Shown: positions 30,641-38,964 of the stretch, piece after piece
Position numbering within the stretch: position 1 is the first letter of the stretch
Layout: every line of letters begins with the position of its first letter
NCBI GenBank assembly: GCA_023150875.1
Contig: JAKLKC010000040.1
Location: 1-64,000, forward strand
Origin: Myxococcota bacterium
GTDB taxonomy: Bacteria; Myxococcota_A; UBA796; UBA9615; JAKLKC01
DNA length: 64,000 nucleotides
Direction: 5' to 3'
The notes under the pieces: model-generated
Seen by the model: the letters and a program-made list of their open reading frames with translations, nothing else
The model's database searches: none
Told to the model about the DNA's origin: nothing
Made by a program: the position numbers and the translations under genes

Positions 30641-31315
30641 TCAGTCGAGGAGGGCGCACAGGCCGGAGAGGTCGTCCAGGACGTGGCGGGCGCCCGCGTC
30701 GCGCAGTGAAGCGGCGTCCCAGGCGTGGGCCCCCACGCCCACGGGCACGAAGCCGGCGTCGAGGGCCCCCGCCACGTCCTGGGGGGTGTCCCCCACCACC
30801 CAGATCGACTCCGGGGGGAAGGACCGGCGGTAGTGGGCCTCGGCCCGGAGTCGAGCCGCGGCCAGCAGGCCGGAGCGGAGCCGGTGGTCGGAGCCGTAGC
30901 CGCCCACGGGGAAGTAGCGGGCGAGTCCGCCCCGGTCCAGCTTCAGGGCCGCCCCCCGGTGGACGTTGCCGGTGCCCACCGCCAGGGAGACGTCGGGACG
31001 CACCGAGAGGGCCTCCAGGCAGGGCCGGACGTGGGGCATCAGCCGGAAGCCCGGCGACGCGGCCAGCTCCTCGGCCATCACCGCCAGGTAGGCCTCGATG
31101 ACCCGCGCCTCCACGCCGGGATCCCCGAGGAGGTGGGGGGCGCGGCGGGTGAAGACCGTCTCGACGATCAGGGGATCGGTCATGCCGGCGCAGGACACCC
31201 CCTCCATGGCGCCCTCGATCCCGCACACCTCCAGGAAGGCCCGGGCCAGCGCCCGGGACCCGGCCCCCCCGGAGAGGAGGAGGGTGCCGTCGATGTCGAA
31301 GAGCAGCAACCGCAT
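30641..31315 (-). CDS. HAD-superfamily phosphatase (phosphoglycolate phosphatase-like)
   Basis: The protein has 224 residues. Motif I is LLFDIDGTLL with the nucleophile Asp and acid/base Asp. The helical cap (residues about 15-85) includes SCAGMTDPLIVETV. Motif II is LAVGTGN, with Thr, and motif IV is WVVGDTPQDV. The layout fits the Gph/PgmB-type subgroup with a four-helix cap; the substrate is not clear. The ATG at 31315 begins directly at motif I. It is divergent from the metal-uptake operon, and the 17-bp dyad at 31400-31416 lies between them, so it might be co-regulated. Confidence 0.88.
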   Translation of the reverse strand: MRLLLFDIDGTLLLSGGAGSRALARAFLEVCGIEGAMEGVSCAGMTDPLIVETVFTRRAPHLLGDPGVEARVIEAYLAVMAEELAASPGFRLMPHVRPCLEALSVRPDVSLAVGTGNVHRGAALKLDRGGLARYFPVGGYGSDHRLRSGLLAAARLRAEAHYRRSFPPESIWVVGDTPQDVAGALDAGFVPVGVGAHAWDAASLRDAGARHVLDDLSGLCALLD

Positions 31316-31399
31316 CGCACCCGCAGGATGATCCCGGAGCGAGGGCCGGGCAAGCGGGGGGCGGGACGCGCCGGACGCCGGGAAATCTCCTCCACGCTC

Positions 31400-31416
31400 T
31401 TGCGACACTGTCGCAA
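31400..31416 (+). promoter_or_regulatory. Perfect 17-bp dyad, candidate Fur/Zur-type operator
   Basis: TTGCGACACTGTCGCAA is a perfect 8-1-8 inverted repeat, 52 bases before the start of the metal-uptake operon and 85 bases before the divergent HAD gene. A weaker TGCCA/TGGCA pair follows at 31418-31432. The 8-1-8 form resembles Fur-family operators, and a Fur-family gene lies at the far end of this cluster. I cannot name which metal it senses from the sequence. Confidence 0.6.
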
Positions 31417-31467
31417 TTGCCATAGGGTGGCAGTGTCCGGTCGGCGGTGGGCGCGGAGGACGGGCGC

Positions 31468-32787
31468 GTGGCGGAAGGGAAGGTCGTGGCGAGGAGCCGA
31501 GGAGCGGGGATCCGGCAATGGGGCTGGGGCGGGCCGGGGCCTTGGGCACTGGCCGGCGTCCTCCTCTTCACGGCGCCCGGAGCCCTGGCGGAGGAGGGGG
31601 AGGCGGGCGGGGACGGGGCGGAGGAGACGGACCCCGCCGGCGGCACGAGCGCCGAGGACCAGGCCGCCATCGAGGCCGCGTTCGCGGCGGCCGCATCGCC
31701 CCCGGCCTCGGCCCCCCCGCCCGGCACCGGCCAGGTCCTCCAGGCCCTGATCCCCGACATCGCCGTCATCGCCGACGTCGCCCTGGCGGTCTTCTCGGCC
31801 GACGACCCGATGCAGACCGGCGGCCACGACCCCACCGCCACCGGGTTCAACCTCCAGCAGGTGGAGCTCTCCATCGGCAAGTCGGTGGACCCCTACTTCC
31901 GGCTGGACGGCAACATCGTCTTCAGCCTGTTCGGCGTCGAGGTCGAGGAGATCTACGCCACCACCCTGGGCCTGCCCGCCGGCCTCCAGGTGCGCCTCGG
32001 CCAGTTCCTCACCCGCTTCGGCCGCGCCAACGCCACCCACCCCCACGCCTGGGACTTCGCCGACCAGCCCCTGGCCATCGGGCGGGTATTCGGGGGCGAG
32101 GGGAACCGCGGGCTGGGGGCCGAGGTGTCGGTGCTCCTGCCCCTGCCCTGGTACGTCGAGGTGGTGGGCTCGGCGACCGGCGCCGCCGGCGAGGCCACCG
32201 CCCGCAGCTTCTACAGCGCCCAGGATCTGGGGGTGGACTCCCCCCTGGACTTCCAGTACACGGCGGCGATCAAGCAGTTCTTCCCCCTCTCGGACGACTG
32301 GTCCCTGGCGTGGGGGCTCAGCTACGCGGGCGGGCCGAACCCCACGGGCCGGACCAACCGCAGCGAGGTCTTCGGGACCGACCTCTACCTGAAGTTCCGC
32401 CCCGTCCGCAGCTCCCGCGGGACCATGGTGGCCCTCCAGTCGGAGTGGCTGTACCGCAGGCGCCAGGTCCCCGGCGACGTGCTCCAGGACGTGAACGGCT
32501 ACGCACACCTCCTGTGGCGGTTCGCCCCCCGCTGGGGCGCCGGGGCCCGCTACGAGCTGGGAACCCCGGCGTGGGCGGGCGAGGACGGGACCCAGGACGA
32601 CCTCGACCCCGATTGGACCACGCTGCGCCACCGGATCTCGGCGAACGTGACCTTCTGGCCCACCGAGTTCTCCCGGATCCGCCTCCAGGGGTCCAGCGAC
32701 GTCGCCGGCTGGCGGGACGCCCCGGTGTGGGCGGGCTTCCTGGCCTTCGAGTTCGTGATCGGCGCCCACGGTGCCCACGCCTTCTGA
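31468..32787 (+). CDS. Outer-membrane beta-barrel (porin-like) of the metal-uptake operon
   Basis: The protein has 439 residues. A signal peptide ends near TAPGALA, followed by an acidic, Ala/Pro-rich linker. From about residue 105 onward alternating aromatic strands (FNLQQVELSIGKSVDPYFRLDGNIVFS, LQVRLGQFLTRFGRAN) suggest a 14-18-strand barrel like phosphate-selective or short-chain porins. The last residues are ...FVIGAHGAHAF, ending in Phe as outer-membrane barrels usually do. Two His occur in the final loop. It lies 12 bases before znuA, so it probably admits the metal or a metal complex. I took GTG 31468 after GGAGGA; GTG at 31447 and 31486 are alternatives. Confidence 0.82.
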   Translation: MAEGKVVARSRGAGIRQWGWGGPGPWALAGVLLFTAPGALAEEGEAGGDGAEETDPAGGTSAEDQAAIEAAFAAAASPPASAPPPGTGQVLQALIPDIAVIADVALAVFSADDPMQTGGHDPTATGFNLQQVELSIGKSVDPYFRLDGNIVFSLFGVEVEEIYATTLGLPAGLQVRLGQFLTRFGRANATHPHAWDFADQPLAIGRVFGGEGNRGLGAEVSVLLPLPWYVEVVGSATGAAGEATARSFYSAQDLGVDSPLDFQYTAAIKQFFPLSDDWSLAWGLSYAGGPNPTGRTNRSEVFGTDLYLKFRPVRSSRGTMVALQSEWLYRRRQVPGDVLQDVNGYAHLLWRFAPRWGAGARYELGTPAWAGEDGTQDDLDPDWTTLRHRISANVTFWPTEFSRIRLQGSSDVAGWRDAPVWAGFLAFEFVIGAHGAHAF

Positions 32788-32799
32788 CGGAGTCTGCCC

Positions 32800-33720
32800 A
32801 TGATCCCCCGCCGTCTCGCCCTCCTGGCCCTGGTGGCGCTCCTGGCCGCGGGCGCGCCCTCCGCCGCCGCCGCGGCGCTCCGGGTCGTCGCCACCGTGCC
32901 CGATCTCGCCGCCCTCACCCACGAGGTCGCCGGGGACCGGGCCCGGGTGGTGTCCCTCGCGCTGCCCAGCCAGGACCCCCACTTCGTCGACGCGAGGCCT
33001 AACCTGGCGCTGGAGCTCTCCCGGGCAGACCTCCTGGTGACCGTAGGCCTGGAGCTGGAGGCGGGCTGGCTCCCCAACCTCCAGGTGGGCTCCCGGAACC
33101 CGCGGATCCAGACCGGCGCCCGGGGGCACCTGGACTGCTCTCGCCTGGTCCGCCTCCTGGACGCCCCCGCGGGCCCCATCGAGAGGTCCATGGGGGACAT
33201 CCACCCAGGAGGAAACCCCCACTACCTCCTGGACCCCCGCAACGCCGCCGCCGCCGCCCGGGGGATCGCCTCGCGGCTCTCCGAGCTGGACCCCGCGGGC
33301 GCCCCCACCTACCTGGCGCGGGCCGACGACTTCGCGCGGCGGGTGGAGGAGGCCCGGGTGCGGTGGGAGCAGGCGATGGCGCCGCTGCGGGGGGCGAACG
33401 TCGTGGGCTACCACCGCTCCTTCCCCTACCTCGCCGAGTGGCTGGGCCTGAACGTCGTCGAGCACATCGAGCCCCGGCCGGGGATCCCCCCCACCCCGGG
33501 CCACGTCCACCACGTGCTGGCCACCATGCGCGAGAAGGGGGTCCGCATGGTCCTCCAGGAGCAGTTCTACCCCCAGACCTCGGGGCGACTCGTCGCCGAC
33601 CGGGCCGGCGTCCCGGTGGTGACCGTCGCCGGGGGCACCGACTTCCCCGCCGGCCAGACCTACATCCAGCGCATGGAGGCGCTCGTCGGGCAGCTCGGGG
33701 TCGCGGGGGGTGGCAAGTGA
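32800..33720 (+). CDS. znuA: Metal ABC transporter substrate-binding protein (ZnuA/cluster A-I)
   Basis: The protein has 306 residues with a cleavable signal peptide (about 1-26). It has the cluster A-I ligand set: His61 in QDPHFVDARPN, His141 in GNPHYLLDP, His205 in VGYHRSFPYL, and an acidic residue near Asp281 in GGTDF (or Glu254 in LQEQF). EPRPGIPPTPGH is the typical hinge motif. The His-rich loop of many zinc-specific members is absent, so zinc and manganese are both possible. It delivers metal to ZnuBC. The stop overlaps the GTG of the next lipoprotein gene. Confidence 0.9.
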   Translation: MIPRRLALLALVALLAAGAPSAAAAALRVVATVPDLAALTHEVAGDRARVVSLALPSQDPHFVDARPNLALELSRADLLVTVGLELEAGWLPNLQVGSRNPRIQTGARGHLDCSRLVRLLDAPAGPIERSMGDIHPGGNPHYLLDPRNAAAAARGIASRLSELDPAGAPTYLARADDFARRVEEARVRWEQAMAPLRGANVVGYHRSFPYLAEWLGLNVVEHIEPRPGIPPTPGHVHHVLATMREKGVRMVLQEQFYPQTSGRLVADRAGVPVVTVAGGTDFPAGQTYIQRMEALVGQLGVAGGGK

Positions 33721-34547
33721 GCCCCCACCCGCTCCGCCTCGTCGCCCTGGTCGCCGCGCTGTCCGCCGGCTGCACCTTCACCCCGGGAGGAGGCTTCGGG
33801 ACCCTGGGGGAGGCGACCTTCGCCGCTGCCTTCGAGCCCGGCGCCCGGGACCTGGGCGACGGCGGAGCCCTGACCGACCTGCTGTACCGGGTCCACCTCG
33901 ACTCCGCGACCCTCTCCGCCGGCGACCTCGTCCTGGCGGAGCTGTCGGGGGGGGGAGGAGCCTCGTTCGACCCCGCCGCGCCTCCCCCCGGCTACACCCT
34001 CTGCCACGGCGGGCACTGCCACTCCGAGGACGGCGCCCTCGTCGACTACGCCGACATCGAAGCGGAGCTGGCGGGGGGAGCGGCTTCCTTCGTGCCGGTG
34101 CTCACCTTCCCCCTGAGCGGCGACCTGGACCTCCTCGCGGGGGGATCCGTGGCCCTGGATCCCGTTGGGGATGGCTCCCTCCTGCCCGCGGCGGAGGTGA
34201 GCAAGGCCACTCTCGACGTCAGCAGGATCCGCCTCGCGGGGAGCGTCTCCGGCGGCCCGGAGGGCTCGGGGATCGGCGAGATCGGGGTGCCCCTGGCGGT
34301 GGACCTCGAGGTCTCGGGTCAGGTGGGTGCGGGGCTGGACCTGCCCATCGCCCGGGACGAGGACCCCATCATCGACCTGTCGGTCCGCCTGGTGGTGGAC
34401 GGCACCGTCTTCGACGGCATCGACTTCGCCCCCCTCTCCGCCTCCGGCGAGGTGATTCTGGATGCCCTGGAGGAGGAGGCCGCCGCGGCCCTGGCCGCCG
34501 CCGTGCTGGCGAGCGGCCTCGAGATCGACCTGGAGCGTTCCCGGTAG
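33717..34547 (+). CDS. Lipoprotein with a CHGGHCH motif in the metal-uptake operon
   Basis: The protein has 276 residues. The GTG at 33717 overlaps the znuA stop (GTGA) and gives a signal peptide ending L-S-A-G-C (Cys19). The mature protein is beta-rich. Residues 96-102 read CHGGHCH, followed by SEDG, a compact cluster of two Cys and three His that would bind Zn or Cu well. The C-terminal half (VDLEVSGQVGAGLDLPIARDEDP, then an Ala-rich helix) has no recognised motif. Being between znuA and znuC, it is probably a periplasm-facing metal relay or buffer. I do not know a named family for it. Confidence 0.8.
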   Translation: MSPHPLRLVALVAALSAGCTFTPGGGFGTLGEATFAAAFEPGARDLGDGGALTDLLYRVHLDSATLSAGDLVLAELSGGGGASFDPAAPPPGYTLCHGGHCHSEDGALVDYADIEAELAGGAASFVPVLTFPLSGDLDLLAGGSVALDPVGDGSLLPAAEVSKATLDVSRIRLAGSVSGGPEGSGIGEIGVPLAVDLEVSGQVGAGLDLPIARDEDPIIDLSVRLVVDGTVFDGIDFAPLSASGEVILDALEEEAAAALAAAVLASGLEIDLERSR

Positions 34548-34580
34548 CGCCATCCCGGCGCCGACCCCTACGGAGGAGAG

Positions 34581-35066
34581 ATGATGATCCGAAACGCCCA
34601 CGCCGCGAGGTGGCTGCTGACCGCCGGAGCCCTGGCCCTGGCGGGCTGCGAGCCCGAAGTCGAGGACCCCGCCGCCCACGCCTGCGAGCACGTCTCGGAG
34701 GCGGGGACGGCGGTGACCGCTTCCGACGTCATGGACGCCAACACGCCGGAGATCGTCCTGGGCGAGGAGCCCCACACCGTCACCCTGGCCGCCGCCACCC
34801 CCGGGTACGTGCGGGTGGAGATCGAGGGCGACACCGCCGCCCTGCTCTTCGCCGGGACCGCCGACGTGGTCCAGGGCCTCTTCCACGGCACCGAGGAGGA
34901 GTCCCTCCCCGAGCCCTCCCCCAACGACCTCTGCGCCGAGGACATCCCCGAGCACTACGATCTCGACTTCCACGAGGCCGGCTCCTACTATCTGGAGCTC
35001 CTCTCCGCGCAGGGTGGCGACGTGTGGCTGCTGCTGTCGTCCGCTGAAGGCCACGGCCACGAATGA
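34581..35066 (+). CDS. Small lipoprotein with His/Cys clusters in the metal-uptake operon
   Basis: The protein has 161 residues. A strong GGAGGAGAG precedes the ATG. The signal peptide ends L-A-G-C (Cys23). Close after it is HACEHV with His33, Cys35 and His37. The middle has a beta-sandwich-like pattern (ATPGYVRVEIEGDTAALLFAG), and the C-terminus is EGHGHE. Histidines at both ends suggest metal binding. Its stop overlaps the znuC ATG (ATGA), so it belongs to the transporter operon. Function is inferred only from place and composition. Confidence 0.8.
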   Translation: MMIRNAHAARWLLTAGALALAGCEPEVEDPAAHACEHVSEAGTAVTASDVMDANTPEIVLGEEPHTVTLAAATPGYVRVEIEGDTAALLFAGTADVVQGLFHGTEEESLPEPSPNDLCAEDIPEHYDLDFHEAGSYYLELLSAQGGDVWLLLSSAEGHGHE

Positions 35067-35824
35067 GCGACGCGATCCCGCTTGCCCGCCCCGAGCCGAC
35101 CGCGGCGGTGCTCCGCTGCGAGGGGCTGCGGGTCGGCTACGGCGGGACGCCGCTACTCCCTCCCATCGACGTCGAGGTCCGGGCCGGCGAGTTCTGGGCC
35201 GTGGTGGGCCGCAACGGCTCGGGCAAGTCCACCTGGTTCCGCACCCTGCTGGGCCTCCAGCCCCCCGTCGGCGGGCGGATCGTCTGGCCGTCGGGGGATC
35301 CCCGGATCTCCTACGTCCCCCAGCGCACCGGCTTCGACGACCTCTACCCCATCCTCGCCCGGCACGTGGTGGCGATGGGGATCGACCGGGGCTGGTCCTT
35401 CCTGCGCCCCTCCCTCCTCCGGGAGTCCCCCGAAGTGGGGCGGGCCTTGGGCGCGGTGGGCGCCGGGGACCTCGCCGACCGGACCTTCCGCTCCCTCTCC
35501 GAGGGCCAGAAGCAGCGGGTCCTCCTCGCCCGCCTGGTGGTGTCCGGCGCCCGCCTGGTCCTCCTGGACGAGCCCACCGCCGCCATGGACGTCGTCGCCG
35601 AGGCGGAGTCCCTGCGGATGCTGGACGAGCTGCGGAGGCGGTACGGGATGGCGACGATCGTGGTCAGCCACTACCTGGGCGTCGCCCGGGACTTCGCCGA
35701 CCGCGTGATCCTGCTGGACCGGGACGAGCAGGAGGTGGTGGTGGGGACCCCCCGGGAGGTCTTCGAGCACGCCGCGTTCCGCTCCCGCTACGGCGAGCCC
35801 GAGGACCTGCTCTTCCATGGGTGA
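35063..35824 (+). CDS. znuC: Metal ABC transporter ATPase
   Basis: The protein has 253 residues. Walker A is GRNGSGKST (49-57), the signature is LSEGQKQRVLLARL, Walker B is LVLLDEPTAAMD, and the switch His is in IVVSHYLG. Size and neighbours fit the ZnuC/MntA-type ATPase that drives metal import. It overlaps the gene before by four bases and the permease gene after by eight, so the three are translated together. Confidence 0.93.
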   Translation: MSDAIPLARPEPTAAVLRCEGLRVGYGGTPLLPPIDVEVRAGEFWAVVGRNGSGKSTWFRTLLGLQPPVGGRIVWPSGDPRISYVPQRTGFDDLYPILARHVVAMGIDRGWSFLRPSLLRESPEVGRALGAVGAGDLADRTFRSLSEGQKQRVLLARLVVSGARLVLLDEPTAAMDVVAEAESLRMLDELRRRYGMATIVVSHYLGVARDFADRVILLDRDEQEVVVGTPREVFEHAAFRSRYGEPEDLLFHG

Positions 35825-36671
35825 GCCCGCCCCTTCCTGGGCGGAGTTCGCCTCCGCCTTCGAGCTCTTCCGCGACCCCATCGTCTGCGGCGTGCTGGCG
35901 GGGGTGGTGCTGGGCTACCTCGGCGTCTTCGTCGTCCTCCGCCGCATGGTCTTCGTCACCGCGGCCATCAGCCAGTCCGCCGGCCTCGGCGTCGCGCTGG
36001 CCTTCTACGCCCAGATCCACCTCGGCCAGGAGACCGCCCACCCCGTCGCCGGGGCCCTGGCCCTGTCGGTCCTGGCGACCCTCCTCTTCGCCGCCCAGCC
36101 CGAACGTCTCCGGGTCTCGCGGGAGAGCCTGCTGGGCCTCGCCTACGTGGCCGCGGGCGCCGCGGCGGTGATCGTGGGGGACCGGATCACCCAGGAGTCC
36201 CACGACATCTCCGCGATCCTCTTCGGCACCGCGGTGCTCGTCCGCCCCGAGGACCTGCGGGCCGTCCTCGGGGTCGGCCTCTTCGTCACCGCGGTCCACC
36301 TGTGGTGGCACCGGGGCTTCCTGTTCGCCGCCTTCGACCCCGACGGCGCCCGGGTCCACGGCCTGCCGGTGCGCCTCCTGGACACCGTCCTCTGGCTCCT
36401 GGTGGCCCTGGAGGTCTCGGTGACCACCCGGGCCCTGGGGGCGCTGCCGGTCTTCGCCTTCGCCGTCCTGCCCGCCATGGCCGCGCTGATGGCCAGCGGC
36501 GGGCTCCGGGGCGCCTTCCCCCTCGCGGCCCTCCTCGGGGGGATCGCCGGGGGCGCCGGTTACGTGCTGGCCTACTTCCTGTCGACTCCGGTGGGAGCCA
36601 CCCAGGTCGTGGTCGCCGCCTCGCTGGTGCTCCTGGCGCTGCCCGTCCGGGCCGTCCGGGGCCGGGCCTGA
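35817..36671 (+). CDS. znuB: Metal ABC transporter permease
   Basis: The protein has 284 residues and about eight membrane segments, the ABC-3 family pattern. Family marks include FVVLRRMVFVTAAISQSAGLGVAL near the start and the conserved DISAILFGTAVLV in the middle. It forms the homodimeric channel with ZnuC. Its start overlaps the end of znuC by eight bases. The next gene (a glutaredoxin fusion) begins 129 bases later and could be in the same transcript or separate. Confidence 0.93.
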   Translation: MGEPAPSWAEFASAFELFRDPIVCGVLAGVVLGYLGVFVVLRRMVFVTAAISQSAGLGVALAFYAQIHLGQETAHPVAGALALSVLATLLFAAQPERLRVSRESLLGLAYVAAGAAAVIVGDRITQESHDISAILFGTAVLVRPEDLRAVLGVGLFVTAVHLWWHRGFLFAAFDPDGARVHGLPVRLLDTVLWLLVALEVSVTTRALGALPVFAFAVLPAMAALMASGGLRGAFPLAALLGGIAGGAGYVLAYFLSTPVGATQVVVAASLVLLALPVRAVRGRA

Positions 36672-36800
36672 TCTCCCCTCGGATCCGGACCTCCCGGCTC
36701 CTCCCCACCGGAATCCGCGTCCGGGGGCTGGCCGGAAAGGTGACGTGACGTCAGAATCTCCGCCGCCGGCCGCGAGGTGCCGGCCCACCGGAGGCTGGAC

Positions 36801-37724
36801 ATGGAGCTCCACGAAGACACCCGCAAGCGCATCTCGCAGATCGTCGAGTCGAGCCGGGTCGTCCTGTTCATGAAGGGCGATCGGACCCAGCCCCGGTGCG
36901 GCTTCTCGGCGGCGGTGGTGGGGGTGCTCGACGAGATCGGCGTGGAGTACGAGACCGTCGACGTCCTGGCGGACCAGGAGATCCGCGAGGGCGTGAAGGG
37001 CTTCAGCAACTGGCCCACCCTGCCGCAGCTCTACGTGGGCGGGACCTTCGTGGGCGGTTCCGACATCGTCCGCCAGCTCCACGGATCCGGGGAGTTGAAC
37101 GAGATGCTCGGAGTGCCGGTCGTCCCCGTCTCCGCCCCCGGGATCTCGATCACCGACGCCGCCCGGGACGAGCTGGCGCGGGCGGTGGCGAGCGCCGGGG
37201 GCGAGGCCGTGCGCCTGGTGGTGGACGCCCGCTTCCAGGTGGGCCTGGAGCTGGACACCCCCCGGCCGGGGGACTTCGAGGTCCAGGCCAACGGCGTGAA
37301 GCTCCTGGTGGACCGGGGCTCGGCCCGGCGCGCCGACGGGATCGCCATCGACTTCCGCACCTCCCCCATGGGCCGGGGCTTCGTCATCGACAACCCCAAC
37401 CGGATCCAGGTCCGCTCCATCACGCCGGCGGAGCTGAAGGAGCGCATGGACCGGGGCGACACGCCTCGGATCCTGGACGTGCGGGGCGCCGACGAGCGGG
37501 CCATCGCCCGCATCGAGGGATCGCGGCTGCTGGACGCCGCGGAGGCGAGGGAGGTGGAGGGGCTGCCCAAGGACGCCTTCCTCGTCTTCGTCTGCCACAC
37601 CGGCGTCCGGAGCCAGGACGCCGCGGAGCGCTTCGCCTCCCGGGGTTTCCGGAACACCTACAACCTGACCGGCGGGATCGACGCCTGGTCCCGCGAGGTG
37701 GACCCCTCCGTCCCGCGCTACTGA
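36801..37724 (+). CDS. Monothiol glutaredoxin - A-type-like - rhodanese fusion
   Basis: The protein has 307 residues in three parts. Residues about 1-105 are a Grx4-type monothiol glutaredoxin with RCGFS active site, WPTLPQLYVGG and GGSDIVRQL. Residues about 115-205 resemble an IscA/A-type carrier fold (ISITDAARDELARAV ... ANGVKLLVDRGS ... GIAIDF), but all three cysteines of A-type carriers are absent. The C-terminus (about 210-307) is a rhodanese with active-site loop FVCHTGVRSQ. Grx4 proteins carry Fe-S clusters; the rhodanese suggests sulphur handling. The ATG at 36801 is seven bases after GGAGG. It converges on the Fur-family gene. Confidence 0.88.
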   Translation: MELHEDTRKRISQIVESSRVVLFMKGDRTQPRCGFSAAVVGVLDEIGVEYETVDVLADQEIREGVKGFSNWPTLPQLYVGGTFVGGSDIVRQLHGSGELNEMLGVPVVPVSAPGISITDAARDELARAVASAGGEAVRLVVDARFQVGLELDTPRPGDFEVQANGVKLLVDRGSARRADGIAIDFRTSPMGRGFVIDNPNRIQVRSITPAELKERMDRGDTPRILDVRGADERAIARIEGSRLLDAAEAREVEGLPKDAFLVFVCHTGVRSQDAAERFASRGFRNTYNLTGGIDAWSREVDPSVPRY

Positions 37725-37754
37725 CGGGTCGGGTCTCCCACCGGGGCAAGCGCC

Positions 37755-38201
37755 TCAGGCGCAGCGCTCGCACTGGCCCTTGAGCTGCACCTCCAGGGTC
37801 CTGCCCGTCAGGGAGCGGGCGGGGGCGCCGGCGTCGGTCAGCTCCACCCGCACCCCCGGGAGGCACTTCACCTCTCCGCAGGTCACGCACATGAAGTGGG
37901 GATGCTCCCCGGGGGCTCCGCCCCCACCATCCGGGCGCATCTCGTATCGCCAGACGTGGTCGCCCAGGTCCGTGCGGGACACGATCCCGGCCTCGGTCAG
38001 GTCCGCCAGGTTCCGGTAGATCGTGGCCCGGTCCCAGCCGTCGGGAGCCAGGTCTTCCATGACCTGGGCGTGGCTGAGGGGGGTGTCGGCGCCGCAGAGC
38101 CGCCGGAGCACGGCGATCCGCGGGGCGGTCGTCCGGAGTCCCGTGGACCGGATCCGTGCCCGCAGCTCCTCGATGCTCGGGGCTCGCCGGGGTCCGCTCA
38201 T
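37755..38201 (-). CDS. Fur-family metalloregulator, probably Zur-like
   Basis: The protein has 148 residues. The N-terminal winged helix includes LRTTAPRIAVLRRLCGADTPLSHAQ and RATIYRNLADLTEAGIV, the Fur-family recognition region. The C-terminal part has HPHFMCVTCGEVKCLP and QCERC, two CxxC pairs that make the structural zinc site. With apparent His ligands in GDHVWRYEM and HPHF it could sense zinc, manganese or peroxide; its place beside a znu operon favours Zur. It is a good candidate to bind the dyad at 31400-31416. The 189 bp upstream shows no dyad of the same sequence. Confidence 0.88.
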   Translation of the reverse strand: MSGPRRAPSIEELRARIRSTGLRTTAPRIAVLRRLCGADTPLSHAQVMEDLAPDGWDRATIYRNLADLTEAGIVSRTDLGDHVWRYEMRPDGGGGAPGEHPHFMCVTCGEVKCLPGVRVELTDAGAPARSLTGRTLEVQLKGQCERCA

Positions 38202-38390
38202 GGTGGCCCATTATGCGCGATGCCCCCCTCGCCCGCAAACGAGCGGTCGGGACCGCCCCTGCGCCGGCAACCGCCGCTCCGTCACCCCGCGGGGGGTCGC
38301 CGGCACGGGCCGTGCTGACCGCTCCGGCGGGGCACGACCCGGTGGGCGCGCCCCCAGGGGCCCGGGACGGGCTCCGGAAGGGATAGGGAC

Positions 38391-38843
38391 ATGAGGCTCC
38401 ACACCATCCGCACCCGACTGGGATCCGCCTTCGCGCTGGCCCTGGCCCTCGGCGTCTCCTTCGGCCCCGGCGCCGCCGAGGCCCGTGACCAGGAGCGCTC
38501 GCCCGAGAAGGTGACCCCCGAGGTCACCCCCAAGACCCCCCGCCAGGTCCTGCCGCCCCGGCTGCACCTCCGCGACCAGACGCGCTCGGGGCGCTCCTGC
38601 GCCGCGGACCTCCAGCGCTGCAAGACCATCTGCCGGGTGGTCCACTCCCCGGGCAGCCGGCTCCCGCAGACGCGCCGCTCGCCCAAGCTGACCCTGCGCA
38701 TGTCCGAGGGTCTCGACGCCTGCTCGGCGCGCTGCGAGCGGCGGGCGCAGCAGTGCCGGCGGCAGCTCCGGAGCGGCACCCCCAAGGGTCCCCTCGGCGT
38801 CCGCCCCTTCGAGCGCAAGGTGGCCAAGCCCGCGGACGACTGA
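38391..38843 (+). CDS. Small secreted basic protein with mirror-symmetric cysteines
   Basis: The protein has 150 residues. A signal peptide (about 1-31, ending AAEA) is followed by a Pro/Lys/Arg-rich segment. Six cysteines then appear in two triplets: Cys70, 77, 81 (CX6CX3C) and Cys111, 115, 122 (CX3CX6C), in mirror order. This suggests two helices joined by disulphides as a hairpin. It is rich in Arg and Lys. I do not recognise a family, and the neighbours give no hint. RBS GGAAGGGATAGG precedes the ATG. Confidence 0.65.
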   Translation: MRLHTIRTRLGSAFALALALGVSFGPGAAEARDQERSPEKVTPEVTPKTPRQVLPPRLHLRDQTRSGRSCAADLQRCKTICRVVHSPGSRLPQTRRSPKLTLRMSEGLDACSARCERRAQQCRRQLRSGTPKGPLGVRPFERKVAKPADD

Positions 38844-38964
38844 CGGCCCCGGGCGGCGGCGCGGCTCGGCGGCCACGAAGCGGGACCCGCCGACCCCAAG
38901 GGCCGCCGCCCGCGGCCGGCTCCGCGACCCCTGGCGGCGCCGGTGGCCGCGTTAGCGTTGTGCC

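Noticed and set aside
36746-36753. TGACGTCA palindrome upstream of the glutaredoxin fusion
   Set aside because: Eight-base palindromes of this kind are expected by chance in this length, and nothing else near it supports an operator.
37750-37762. GCGCCT/AGGCGC hairpin near the end of the Fur-family gene as a terminator
   Set aside because: The stem is only six pairs, overlaps the coding end and lacks a T-run.
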